Origin: CAVQNQ01 sp964427655
GTDB lineage: Bacteria > Acidobacteriota > Terriglobia > Bryobacterales > Bryobacteraceae
Assembly: GCA_964427655.1 (NCBI GenBank)
Contig: CAYRWE010000022.1
Location: 1-35,247, forward strand
Direction of reading: 5' to 3'
DNA length: 35,247 bases
Below, piece after piece: positions 7,037 through 15,316 of the stretch; the first letter of the stretch is position 1, and each line of letters starts with the position of its first letter. The notes beneath the pieces are model-generated. The model saw nothing but the letters and a program-made list of their open reading frames with translations, had not been told where the DNA came from and ran no database searches. Position numbers and translations under genes: made by a program.

Positions 7037-7993
7037 ATGAACTCAATCCAAGCACTCTCACTCGCGCTCGCCCTGGCTGCCGGCGCCCTCGTAGCGCAGG
7101 TCCGTCCGGCACCCGCCGTCGAAAGCGGCGCGGCGAACCTCCCGCTCGAACGGGTCGGCGCCAACGATCTGATCGCCGTATCGGTGTATGACGCGCCCGA
7201 GCTGACCCGCACGGTACGGGTGGGCGCCGATGGCTATCTGCGCCTGCCGCTGGTTGAGGAGCGCATCCTGGCCGAAGGCCTGATGCCCGCCGAACTGGAA
7301 ACCCGCATTGCCGCGGTGTTGCAAAAAGAGCGACTGATCGTGGACCCGTTCGTCACCGTCACGGTGGCTGAGTACTGCAGCCGGCCGATCAGCGTCATGG
7401 GGGCGGTGCGCCGGCCTCTGACCTTTCAGGCGCTCGGGCCGGTCACGCTGCTCGAGGCGCTCGCGCGGGCGGAAGGGCTCTCGCCGGAAGCCGGAGCCGA
7501 AATCATAGTGACCCGATCCCACAGTGACAACACTACGCCGGCCTCCGGGCTGCTGCAACGCATTCCGGTCAAAGGGCTGCTTTCCGGGACGGCTCCCGAA
7601 CTGAATGTGCTCTTAAAGGGGGGCGAAGAGATCCGCGTCGCGGAAGCCGGAAAGCTGTTCGTGGTGGGCAACGTCAAGAAGCCCGGCGCTTTCGCCGTGC
7701 GGGAAGATGCCGAACCCTCGGTCCTCAAGGCTCTGGCTCTGGCCGAAGGCTTGCAGCCGTACACCGGAAAAATAGCTTACATTTACCGGCGCGACGAGGC
7801 CGGGTCGAAGCACGAGATCCCGGTCGAACTCGCGCGCATCATGTCCCGCAAATCGCCCGATATCCCGCTCGGCGCCGACGACGTCCTCTACGTGCCGGAT
7901 GCCAGCGGCAGGCGGGCGGGAATGGCGGCGCTCGAAAAGGCGCTCGCATTTGCCACCGGGGCTTCGATTGCGCTGATCTACACGGGACGGTAA
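7037..7993 (+). CDS. Outer-membrane polysaccharide export protein (Wza-like)
   Basis: 318 residues from the ATG at 7037, with GAGG 6 nt upstream. A Sec signal (QALSLALALAAGALVAQ) leads to the Poly_export domain (about 37-115: NDLIAVSVYDAPEL, GYLRLPLV). Two SLBB domains follow: PISVMGAVRRPLTFQ with LLEALARAEGL, and LFVVGNVKKPGAFAV with LKALALAEGL. The C-terminus has a hydrophobic segment (LAFATGASIALIY), comparable to the membrane-spanning helix of Wza. No lipobox cysteine is present in the signal, unlike Wza itself, so anchoring must differ. It should form the exit channel for the polymer and partner with the Wzz-kinase that follows 5 nt downstream. Confidence 0.92.
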   Translation: MNSIQALSLALALAAGALVAQVRPAPAVESGAANLPLERVGANDLIAVSVYDAPELTRTVRVGADGYLRLPLVEERILAEGLMPAELETRIAAVLQKERLIVDPFVTVTVAEYCSRPISVMGAVRRPLTFQALGPVTLLEALARAEGLSPEAGAEIIVTRSHSDNTTPASGLLQRIPVKGLLSGTAPELNVLLKGGEEIRVAEAGKLFVVGNVKKPGAFAVREDAEPSVLKALALAEGLQPYTGKIAYIYRRDEAGSKHEIPVELARIMSRKSPDIPLGADDVLYVPDASGRRAGMAALEKALAFATGASIALIYTGR

Positions 7994-7998
7994 CCGAC

Positions 7999-10209
7999 AT
8001 GGATTCCCCTCAATCTCAGGAACTGGCTCTTCTGGCGAATGGCGGCCGCCATCTCCCGCTCGCCCCCCCCGGTGTTTTCCAGGCTTCGCCGGCCGGGTGG
8101 GAGCCGGACCCCGGGGAGCAATCGATCCCCCTCTCCCACTACCTGTGGGTGCTCCGCCGGCACCGCGGGAAGATTCTGGCCTTCATTGGGATCAGCCTGA
8201 TCGGTACCCTGATCGTCTCCAAGCGCCTGACCCCGATCTACGAATCGGCCGTCACGGTGGACGTGGATCGTCAGGCGCCCGCCGGGATCATCGGCACGGA
8301 ATCCACGCAACCCGCCCTCAACGACGCCGACCAGTTTCTGGCCACCCAGGTCAAGCTGATTCAGTCGGACTCGGTCCTGCGCCCGGTCGCGGAACAGTAC
8401 CACCTGCGGGCGCTCGAACGTGGTGCGGGGGCGGGCGCCGAGAGGGGCCGCGCCGCCGATTCTCCCGTGACACTGCGGGATCTGAAGGTCTCACGGCCTC
8501 CCAACACCTATCTTCTGCTGATCAGCTACCGGTCGCCGGATCCCGGTCTGGCCGCCAACGTGGCCAACGCAGTGGCGCGATCCTACGTCGAGCACACTTA
8601 CGATATCCGCTTCCGTTCTTCGGCCAGCCTGTCGACCTTCATGGAGAGGCAGCTCGAAGAACTGAAAGCCAAGATGGAGCGTTCCGACGCCGCCCTGGCC
8701 GAGTTCGAGAAAGAGCTGAATGTTATCAATCCGGAGGAGAAGACCAACATTCTCTCCGCGCGGCTGCTGCAACTGAATACCGACTACACCAGCGCGCAGA
8801 CCGATCGCGTGAAAAAAGAGGCCGCCTACAAATCGGTCAGCGGCGGCAGCCTCGAGTCGGCACAGGTTTCGACGCAGGGCGAGGCCCTGAAGGCCGTGGC
8901 CGAGCGATTGAACGAGGCGCAGCAGAAGTTCGCCGAGACCAGAGCGCACTACGGCCCCAGCCACCCGGAATACAAGAAAGCCGAGACGGTCATCGAACAG
9001 GTCCGTCAGCAGTTGGCGGCCACGCGGCACAGCGTCGCGCGCGGGGTCGAGATCGAGTACTCGGAAGCGGTCAACCGGGAGGCCATGCTGAGCGCGGCCG
9101 TGGCAGCCACCAAAGCGGAGTTCGACAAGCTCAATGCGCGCTCCTTCGAGTACCAGACCCGCAAGCACGAAGCCGACGCGGACAGAAAGCTGTACGAGGA
9201 GCTGATCACCAAGATCCGCGAGGCCGGAATCAACGCCGGATTCCAGAGCAGCACGGTCCGCATCGCCGACAATGCCCGGCCCGGAGTGAAGCCGGTCTTC
9301 CCCGACATTCCGCTGAACCTGGCGCTGGCGCTGGTGCTCTCCACGCTGACGGCCGTCGGCGGCGCGATCCTGAGCGACAAGCTCGACACCACGATCCGCG
9401 ATACCGAGCAGGTGACCCGTATCGCCAAAGCCGAGGTGATCGGCGGACTTCCCCAGGTCAAGCGCTGGAAGAGCCGCCTGATACCGGGGGAAGGGAACTT
9501 GGGAGTCATCGCTCGCGACGGCGACGACCGCTTGCTGCGGAGCTTCGAAGAGGCCATCGGGACCTTGCGCAATACCATCCTGCTGGGCAGCTTCGATCGC
9601 CGCATCAAGTCGCTCCAGGTGACCAGCGCCGTGCCGGGCGAGGGCAAGAGCACGGTGGCGTTGTATCTCGCCCTGGCCCATGCGCAGCAGAAGCACAAGA
9701 CGCTGCTCATCGATTGCGACCTGCGCCGCCCCAGCATCGACCGCAAGCTGGGGCTGAAGGAAGGCCGGGGGTTGACGCACGTGGTGCTGAACGAGCTTCC
9801 CTGGCCCGAGGCGGTCATGCCGTCTTCAGAATGCGAGCATTTCTTCGTCCTGCCAGCCGGAATGTCCTCGCGCCGGGCCGCCGACCTGATCGGGAAGGCG
9901 CTGCCGCGCATCCTCGAAGAGGCCGCCGCGGAGTACGACCTGATCGTGGTCGATGCGCCGCCGACCCTGGGTTTTCCCGAACCGATCGAGTTGGCCACGG
10001 CGGTTGATGGCGTGCTCGTCATCGCCCTTGCCGGCCAGACCGACCGCAAGGCGCTGGCGTCGGTGGTTTCTACCCTCAAGAGGGTGCGGGCGAACGTGAT
10101 TGGCGTGGCTCTGAACGAAGTCACCAAGAACCTGGGCGACGGCTATTATTACCACGGCTATTACAGCAAGTACGCGCGCTATTACCAGGTCAAGAGCGCG
10201 GAGGTGTAG
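7999..10209 (+). CDS. Wzz-type chain-length regulator fused to BY-kinase
   Basis: 736 residues. The N-terminal part has a Wzz fold: a TM near 58-75 (ILAFIGISLIGTLIVS), a long periplasmic coiled-coil region (about 200-410) and a second TM near 435-455 (IPLNLALALVLSTLTAVGG). The cytoplasmic C-terminal half is a bacterial tyrosine kinase: Walker A VPGEGKST (545-552), Walker A' LLIDCDLRRP (about 569) and Walker B DLIVVDAPP (about 647). The last residues hold a tyrosine cluster, YYYHGYYSKYARYY, the autophosphorylation tail. In the Wzx/Wzy pathway this protein sets polymer length and contacts the export channel through cycles of phosphorylation. It follows the Wza-like gene by 5 nt. Confidence 0.95.
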   Translation: MDSPQSQELALLANGGRHLPLAPPGVFQASPAGWEPDPGEQSIPLSHYLWVLRRHRGKILAFIGISLIGTLIVSKRLTPIYESAVTVDVDRQAPAGIIGTESTQPALNDADQFLATQVKLIQSDSVLRPVAEQYHLRALERGAGAGAERGRAADSPVTLRDLKVSRPPNTYLLLISYRSPDPGLAANVANAVARSYVEHTYDIRFRSSASLSTFMERQLEELKAKMERSDAALAEFEKELNVINPEEKTNILSARLLQLNTDYTSAQTDRVKKEAAYKSVSGGSLESAQVSTQGEALKAVAERLNEAQQKFAETRAHYGPSHPEYKKAETVIEQVRQQLAATRHSVARGVEIEYSEAVNREAMLSAAVAATKAEFDKLNARSFEYQTRKHEADADRKLYEELITKIREAGINAGFQSSTVRIADNARPGVKPVFPDIPLNLALALVLSTLTAVGGAILSDKLDTTIRDTEQVTRIAKAEVIGGLPQVKRWKSRLIPGEGNLGVIARDGDDRLLRSFEEAIGTLRNTILLGSFDRRIKSLQVTSAVPGEGKSTVALYLALAHAQQKHKTLLIDCDLRRPSIDRKLGLKEGRGLTHVVLNELPWPEAVMPSSECEHFFVLPAGMSSRRAADLIGKALPRILEEAAAEYDLIVVDAPPTLGFPEPIELATAVDGVLVIALAGQTDRKALASVVSTLKRVRANVIGVALNEVTKNLGDGYYYHGYYSKYARYYQVKSAEV

Positions 10210-10212
10210 GCG

Positions 10213-10986
10213 ATGACCGCCCGCCTGTACGAGAAATACTATTACAGCCGCCCCGGATTTGTCGCGGGGACTCCGGAATTTCACGCCTTCTGCCGCGACC
10301 GGATCTGCCCGGGCGCGCGCATCCTGGAAATCGGCGCCGGCCCCGCCAACGGGACATCGGCGTTTCTGGCGCGCATCGGGCCGCTCGTGGGCGTCGACAT
10401 TTCGTGCGAAATTCTGGAGAACCGCGCCATGACCGAAGCCTACGTTTACGACGGCCGGTCGCTCCCGCTCGCCGACGGCAGCGTCGATGCCTGTGTCTCG
10501 AATTATGTGCTCGAGCATGTGGCCGATCCTGCGGCGCACTTCGGCGAGGTGCGGCGGGTCCTAAAACCCGGCGGTATCTATATATTGCGCACTCCCAATC
10601 TGCGGCACTATGTTTCTATAGCGGCGCGCGTGCTCCCCAATGCCTGGCATGGCATTGCCAACCCGCTCCGCGGCCGGCCGGCCGGCGCTCACGATCCCTG
10701 GCCGACCTTCCATCGCTGCAACACCGTCTCGAGAATCAAGCGGCTTGGCGAGAGCCTGGGGCTGGCGCCGGTCGAGATCCGGATGGTGGAGAAGGAGCCA
10801 TCCTATGGATGCGTTCATCCGCTGCTCTTCTATCCCATGATGGCGTACGAGCGCTGCGTCAACCGGTTCGCAACTCTGGCGCCCTTTCGCTCGAACATCG
10901 TTATGGTTCTGGAGAAGCGCGACATCGCGATTCCCCGCATTCTCGCGGCGGAGGCTTCCGGAGACTCCCGGCGGAGGGGCGCATGA
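10213..10986 (+). CDS. Class I SAM-dependent methyltransferase
   Basis: 257 residues, starting 3 nt after the kinase stop. It has motif I ILEIGAGPANG (37-47), the acidic motif GVDIS, a motif with RSLPLADGSVDACVSNYVL, and the motif LKPGGIYILRTPN, the usual order of a Methyltransf_11 Rossmann fold. A longer C-terminal part, with DPWPTFHRCNT and FYPMMAYERCVNRFA, may bind the substrate or membrane. The context suggests methylation of a sugar or lipid-linked intermediate of the polysaccharide; the acceptor is not visible. Its stop overlaps the ATG of the FkbM gene by 4 nt. Confidence 0.88.
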   Translation: MTARLYEKYYYSRPGFVAGTPEFHAFCRDRICPGARILEIGAGPANGTSAFLARIGPLVGVDISCEILENRAMTEAYVYDGRSLPLADGSVDACVSNYVLEHVADPAAHFGEVRRVLKPGGIYILRTPNLRHYVSIAARVLPNAWHGIANPLRGRPAGAHDPWPTFHRCNTVSRIKRLGESLGLAPVEIRMVEKEPSYGCVHPLLFYPMMAYERCVNRFATLAPFRSNIVMVLEKRDIAIPRILAAEASGDSRRRGA

Positions 10987-11738
10987 GAAGCGCGGCCGTC
11001 CTCAGGCGTTGCGCGTGGGGGCTCGCCCACCGCGCCCGGGGCGCATACCTGCTGCGGGTGGCGCGCGACGAGCGCGCGGTCGCCTTCGAGGCCTGGAAAC
11101 GGGCCGATGGCGATGCCACTCTGCGGCTCGACTACCCGCTCGATCTGCATAGCGTGGTTTTGGACGTGGGAGGTTTTCGCGGCTCCTGGGCCGCCGCAAT
11201 TGACGCCCGGTACGGCTCGCGCATCCACATCTTCGAGCCGATCGCCGATTACGCCGCCGCCATCCGCGAGCGCTTTCACGGACGGCCGTCGATTTTCGTC
11301 CATCGATACGGGCTGGGGGCCCAGGACGCCAGCGTCTTATTCGACAAACGCGGGGACGCCAGCGGAGACCGGCGGCGGCGTCCGGCTTGGCCCGAGCGGG
11401 TGGCGATTCGCGACGTAGCCGGGGTTCTTGAGGAGCTGGGCATCGGGAACGTCGACCTGATCAAGATCAATATCGAGGGCGGCGAGTATCCCCTGCTTCA
11501 GCGCATGCTCGCGACCGGCCTGGTCCGGCGCTGCAGGGACCTCCAGATTCAGTTCCACGAATTCGCGGAGAATGCCCGCGAACTGCGCTCGGCCTTGCGC
11601 GACGGACTGCGCGAGTCGCACGATCCGACGTACGACTATCCGTTTGTTTGGGAAAACTGGCGGCGGCGCCGGTCCCCGCCGCTGCAGAGAGCAGCCGAAG
11701 CCAACTGCGAACTGGTAGAGGAATGGACTGCCGCTTGA
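10983..11738 (+). CDS. FkbM-family methyltransferase
   Basis: 251 residues from the ATG at 10983, which overlaps the previous stop (ATGA) and has GGAGG shortly upstream. SAM-binding motif VVLDVGGFRGSWA is at 58-70, with HIFEP for the ribose-binding acid. The FkbM hallmark DLIKINIEGGEYPLL lies around residue 158. The C-terminal LQIQFHEFAENA strand completes the fold. FkbM proteins are typically O-methyltransferases acting on hydroxyls of sugars or polyketides. Here a sugar of the repeat unit is the likely target. With the preceding gene, two methylations or one two-partner step are possible. The end overlaps the flippase gene by 16 nt. Confidence 0.88.
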   Translation: MRSAAVLRRCAWGLAHRARGAYLLRVARDERAVAFEAWKRADGDATLRLDYPLDLHSVVLDVGGFRGSWAAAIDARYGSRIHIFEPIADYAAAIRERFHGRPSIFVHRYGLGAQDASVLFDKRGDASGDRRRRPAWPERVAIRDVAGVLEELGIGNVDLIKINIEGGEYPLLQRMLATGLVRRCRDLQIQFHEFAENARELRSALRDGLRESHDPTYDYPFVWENWRRRRSPPLQRAAEANCELVEEWTAA

Positions 11739-13099
11739 GTCCGCGTGAAGCGGTCGCGGAAAAACCGGCGGGCCGCCTGCGCCTGGGAGTCGAGGCCGGC
11801 TGGCTGCTAGCCGCGAATATCTGCACCTTCGCCGTCGGTCTGTTCGCGGTGCGCGCGCTTACGGGGCGCATGACTCCGGTGGAATACGGCTATGTCGCAC
11901 TGGCGAATTCCGTGGTGATGTTCGCCAACCAGGCGATCTTCGCGCCCGTGTCGAATGCGGCTTCGCGGTTCTACGCGATCGCACGGGAGAAGAGCACGGA
12001 GGCGGAATACTACCTCGCGCTGCTTCGCATGACGGCCCCGTTTGCGGCGGGTGCATGCGCGGTTTTCGTGATCGCGGCTCCGTTCCTGCACGCGCGCTCC
12101 CTAGCCCTGCTGGGGGCCGGCACGTTCGTGTGGGCCCTTGCCGCCGGTTTGAATTCGGTTCTCGACGGCATTCAGAATGCCGCCCGGCAGCGGATCATTG
12201 TTGCCATTCACCAGGCCGCCGCGCAGGGGCTGCGGTTGATTGCGGCTGTGGCGCTGGTCGCGACGGTTCACGGGGTGGCTAAACCCGGCCTGGCCATGAT
12301 GGGTTTTGCCGCCGGCGCGGGCGTCGTACTGGTTTCACAGTTGGTGGTGCTGCGCCACCGGGAACTAGCCGCGATCGAATGGCGTGGTGCGACGAGCCCG
12401 GCGATGTCCGCGCCCATGTGGACCTATGGGGCTCCGTTCTTTGCCTGGGGACTGTTCACCTGGTTGCAGCAATTCTCGGATCGCTGGGCGCTTCAAGCCA
12501 CCGTGTCCACGCACGAGCTGGGTATCTATCAGAGCTTCTGCCAGATCGGCGTGGCGCCCATCACCAATCTCTTCGCCGTCGGCATGCAGTTGATCGCGCC
12601 GGTGGCCTTTGCCGCCGCCGGGGATGGCTCTTCGGCGGAGCGCCTGGCGGAGAGCTACCGGCTGATCCACAGGACGGCGCTGGCAGGGGCGGTCGCGACG
12701 CTGGCGGCGGTCTACGCAGCTACGCTGCTGCGCGAACCCATGGCGCGCCTTCTGCTCGCTCCCGCTTATCGCACGAAGGCGTTCCTGATTCCCTCGCTCA
12801 TGCTGGCCGCGGGCACCTTCGGCGTCGGTCAAACGCTCACCCTCAAGCTGATGACCCAGGGCAGCGTGAAGCGGCTGCTGGCCCCCAAGATCGGCAGCGC
12901 CGCCGTCGGCTGTCTGCTGATGTTTCTGCTGGCCGGGAAATTCGGCGTGGCGGGAGTCGCGGGCGCGCAAATACTGACGGCGCTCGGCTACACCGTATGG
13001 GTGCTGGCCCTATCGGCGCCGCAGTCCGGTCTCACTTACTTCAATGCACGGAACCCACATATTCGAGGGCGCGAAATCGCGCCTCAAGCGGCTCGCTAG
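11723..13099 (+). CDS. Wzx-type polysaccharide flippase (MOP superfamily)
   Basis: 458 residues from the ATG at 11723, which overlaps the FkbM gene by 16 nt. About 12 to 14 hydrophobic segments run along the protein, beginning AGWLLAANICTFAVGLFAVR. Early motifs typical of polysaccharide-biosynthesis flippases are present (MTPVEYGYVALANSVV, with NAASRFYAIARE in the first loop). It should move undecaprenyl-linked repeat units across the inner membrane. It is the only flippase in the operon, matching the Wzy-like protein at 15313. The 3' end overlaps the next gene by 56 nt, an unusually long overlap that could mean a later start for that gene. The family call is good; substrate unknown. Confidence 0.85.
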   Translation: MDCRLSPREAVAEKPAGRLRLGVEAGWLLAANICTFAVGLFAVRALTGRMTPVEYGYVALANSVVMFANQAIFAPVSNAASRFYAIAREKSTEAEYYLALLRMTAPFAAGACAVFVIAAPFLHARSLALLGAGTFVWALAAGLNSVLDGIQNAARQRIIVAIHQAAAQGLRLIAAVALVATVHGVAKPGLAMMGFAAGAGVVLVSQLVVLRHRELAAIEWRGATSPAMSAPMWTYGAPFFAWGLFTWLQQFSDRWALQATVSTHELGIYQSFCQIGVAPITNLFAVGMQLIAPVAFAAAGDGSSAERLAESYRLIHRTALAGAVATLAAVYAATLLREPMARLLLAPAYRTKAFLIPSLMLAAGTFGVGQTLTLKLMTQGSVKRLLAPKIGSAAVGCLLMFLLAGKFGVAGVAGAQILTALGYTVWVLALSAPQSGLTYFNARNPHIRGREIAPQAAR

Positions 13100-14246
13100 C
13101 GTTCGCGCGGCCTGGACGGTCTACCGGTCGCGGCAGTTGAAGGCGCGTTATCGCGGCCGTCGCCGCCATTACGAGCGGGCCGCCCGCGACGCGGGCCTAT
13201 GCTACCGCCGCGAGGACGTCGTCGCGGCCATTCGCAGCCGTATAGGCGAGCGCGGCTGGCGCCCGAGCGCCAGACCGGCCGGTCAGGTGCACACATTCGC
13301 CTTCATCCCGCGCCTCGACTGGCACGCCCACCTGCTGCCCGATCTGGAAGCGCTCGGACCGCTATCCCACTTCGATTACACGCACCTGGGGTACGGCATC
13401 GAAGAGTTCCGCGCCGGCGGCGCCCCGGCGCACAGCCGGCGCGATCGGATGAACCGCATGGCCATCGACGTTCTGCGGGAGGCCCACGCGCGGCAGCCGG
13501 TCGATTGGATCTTCGTCTATGCGAGCGGCGTCGAGATTTCCAGGGGCATGGTCGAGGAAATGACCGCGGCCACCGGCATTCCCACCGTCAATATGTGCCT
13601 GGACGACAAGCAGAGCTGGCACGGACAGATGGGGATCTGCCCCGCATTCGACATTTCCTGGACTTCGGCCCGCGTGGCCTGCGAGTGGTACCTGGCCGAA
13701 GACGCGCGTCCGATCTACATGCCCGAGGGTTGCGACATCGCCACCTATCGCACTTATGCGGAGCCGGCCGACATGGATGTGAGTTTCATCGGAGCCGCCT
13801 ACGGCTTCCGCGCGAGACTGATCGAGCGGCTTCGGGACGATGGGGTGGCGGTCCGATGTTTCGGCCCGGGCTGGCCCGAGGGCCCGGTGCGCGGTGAAGC
13901 CGCTGCCCGGGTGATGAGTCGCAGTCGCATCAATCTGGGCATGGGTGGCATCGGGTACGCCGAGGACCTCATGAATGTGAAGACCCGCGATTTCGAAGTG
14001 CCTGCCGTGGGCGGGGGCGTCTACCTGACGTCCTTCAATCCGGATCTGGCCCAGCACTTTCACGTGGGACGCGAGATCCTCTGTTACCGCACCTACGACG
14101 ATCTGCTCGAGCAGATCCGCTACTACCTCCGCCATCCCGCGGAGGCGCAGGCCATCGCCGTGTCCGGCCAGCGCCGGGCCCTCGCCGAGCACCGCTGGCT
14201 CGACCGGTACAGGGAGCTGCTGCGAATTCTTGAGGTGCTCCGATGA
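13044..14246 (+). CDS. CgeB-like glycosyltransferase, first of a pair
   Basis: 400 residues. The ATG at 13044 gives a 56-nt overlap with the flippase; the basic N-terminus (KSRLKRLASVRAAW...RSRQLKARYRGRRRH) may bind membrane. The middle holds a DUF3880-like part (WIFVYASGVEISRGMVEEM, PTVNMCLDDKQSW). The C-terminal Glyco_trans_1_2-like block reads SRINLGMGG and KTRDFEVPAVGGGVYLTSFN, matching the 'xRDFExPAxGG' pattern of CgeB-type enzymes. These are GT-B fold transferases often found in surface-polysaccharide clusters. Donor and acceptor cannot be predicted. It is coupled to a second CgeB-like gene by an ATGA overlap. Confidence 0.82.
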   Translation: MHGTHIFEGAKSRLKRLASVRAAWTVYRSRQLKARYRGRRRHYERAARDAGLCYRREDVVAAIRSRIGERGWRPSARPAGQVHTFAFIPRLDWHAHLLPDLEALGPLSHFDYTHLGYGIEEFRAGGAPAHSRRDRMNRMAIDVLREAHARQPVDWIFVYASGVEISRGMVEEMTAATGIPTVNMCLDDKQSWHGQMGICPAFDISWTSARVACEWYLAEDARPIYMPEGCDIATYRTYAEPADMDVSFIGAAYGFRARLIERLRDDGVAVRCFGPGWPEGPVRGEAAARVMSRSRINLGMGGIGYAEDLMNVKTRDFEVPAVGGGVYLTSFNPDLAQHFHVGREILCYRTYDDLLEQIRYYLRHPAEAQAIAVSGQRRALAEHRWLDRYRELLRILEVLR

Positions 14247-15316
14247 GCGCGGCCGTCGAGCGATGGCGCCCCCGCATGGTCTTGTGCGGCGAGTGGCGCG
14301 TGGGCGTCTACGAGGCGGCCTTGGCGGAAGGCTTCGGGCAATCCGGCTACGAAGTAATTCCGTTCGAAACTTCCGCGTGGCTGGGCGATACTCTGGCGTG
14401 CAAAATTCAAAAGCGTTTGCTCGCCGGTCCGGGCCTGGACGCCTGCGGCCGGGCCTTTCACGACGCACTCCGGCAAGCCCGGCCGGACGTGGTTTTCCTG
14501 CGCCTGCCGCAGTTTCTCCCCCCCTCCGAAATCGCCCTCGCGCGCCGGGAGCTGCCAGCCGCCTGCTTCGTGTCTTATTGCAACGATAACCCGTACGAGG
14601 ATGGACGCCGTTGGAGGCTGTGGCGGCGGTATCACCGGACCGTCCGTCTGTGCGACGTCAATTTCTTTTTCCGCGTCGACAACGTGCTTTCGGCGCAATA
14701 CGAGGGAGTGCCCCGGCCTCGCCTGGCGCCGCCCTACTACACCGAAGGGCTGCACCGTCCGCTAGCGGATGTGCTGCCCGAATACCGCGGCGATGTGGTG
14801 TTCGCGGGCCATTTTGAACCCGACGGCCGGCACCGGTTTATCGAAGCCCTGCTCGATGCCGGCATCGAGGTGCGCGTCTACGGCACCGGCTGGGAGCGCG
14901 CGCCGACCGGCGTTACGCGGCGCCTGTCGCCGATCCGGCCCGCCGACGGCGAAGAGTATGTGCGCGTGTTGAACGGCGCCCGCGTGGCGCTGGCGTTCCT
15001 CTCGCGCTTGAACCGGGATTACTGGACTTCCCGCTGCATGGAGATTCCCGCGTGCGGCTCGGCGATGGCGGCACAGCGCAATCCGGTGCTCGAGGAGATC
15101 TTCGAACCCCAACGCGAGGCCGTTTACTTCGACACCCCACGGGAATTGGTCGAGGCCGTCCGGGAACTCCTGCGCAATCCCGCGGCGCGCGACGCCCTGG
15201 CGGCGAACGGCCGCAAGAAGTGCCTGTCGCGTGGCTTCAGTAATATTGCGGTGGCCCGCTCGATGGCCCGTGAATTCGCCGCCGGTTGGGAATCCCGCGG
15301 GATGGCCGCCGCGTGA
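14243..15316 (+). CDS. CgeB-like glycosyltransferase, second of a pair
   Basis: 357 residues, ATG at 14243 overlapping the previous stop. The N-terminal GT-B half begins MVLCGEWRVGVYEAALAEGF, with DVVFLRLPQFLPP and CFVSYCNDNPYED. The C-terminal half has DVVFAGHFEPDGR, a nucleotide-sugar region (VYGTGWERAP) and the family signature SRCMEIPACGSAMAAQRNP, with EAVYFDTPREL. It is similar in plan to the preceding protein but not a recent copy, so the two probably add different sugars. The stop overlaps the GTG of the polymerase-like gene (GTGA). Confidence 0.84.
   Translation: MSAAVERWRPRMVLCGEWRVGVYEAALAEGFGQSGYEVIPFETSAWLGDTLACKIQKRLLAGPGLDACGRAFHDALRQARPDVVFLRLPQFLPPSEIALARRELPAACFVSYCNDNPYEDGRRWRLWRRYHRTVRLCDVNFFFRVDNVLSAQYEGVPRPRLAPPYYTEGLHRPLADVLPEYRGDVVFAGHFEPDGRHRFIEALLDAGIEVRVYGTGWERAPTGVTRRLSPIRPADGEEYVRVLNGARVALAFLSRLNRDYWTSRCMEIPACGSAMAAQRNPVLEEIFEPQREAVYFDTPRELVEAVRELLRNPAARDALAANGRKKCLSRGFSNIAVARSMAREFAAGWESRGMAAA

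Noticed and set aside
8491..9780. Long open frame on the minus strand (429 codons)
   Set aside because: It lies antisense to the Wzz-BY-kinase, whose domains are clear. The translation is rich in Arg, Gly and His as expected for a high-GC shadow frame, with no motif.
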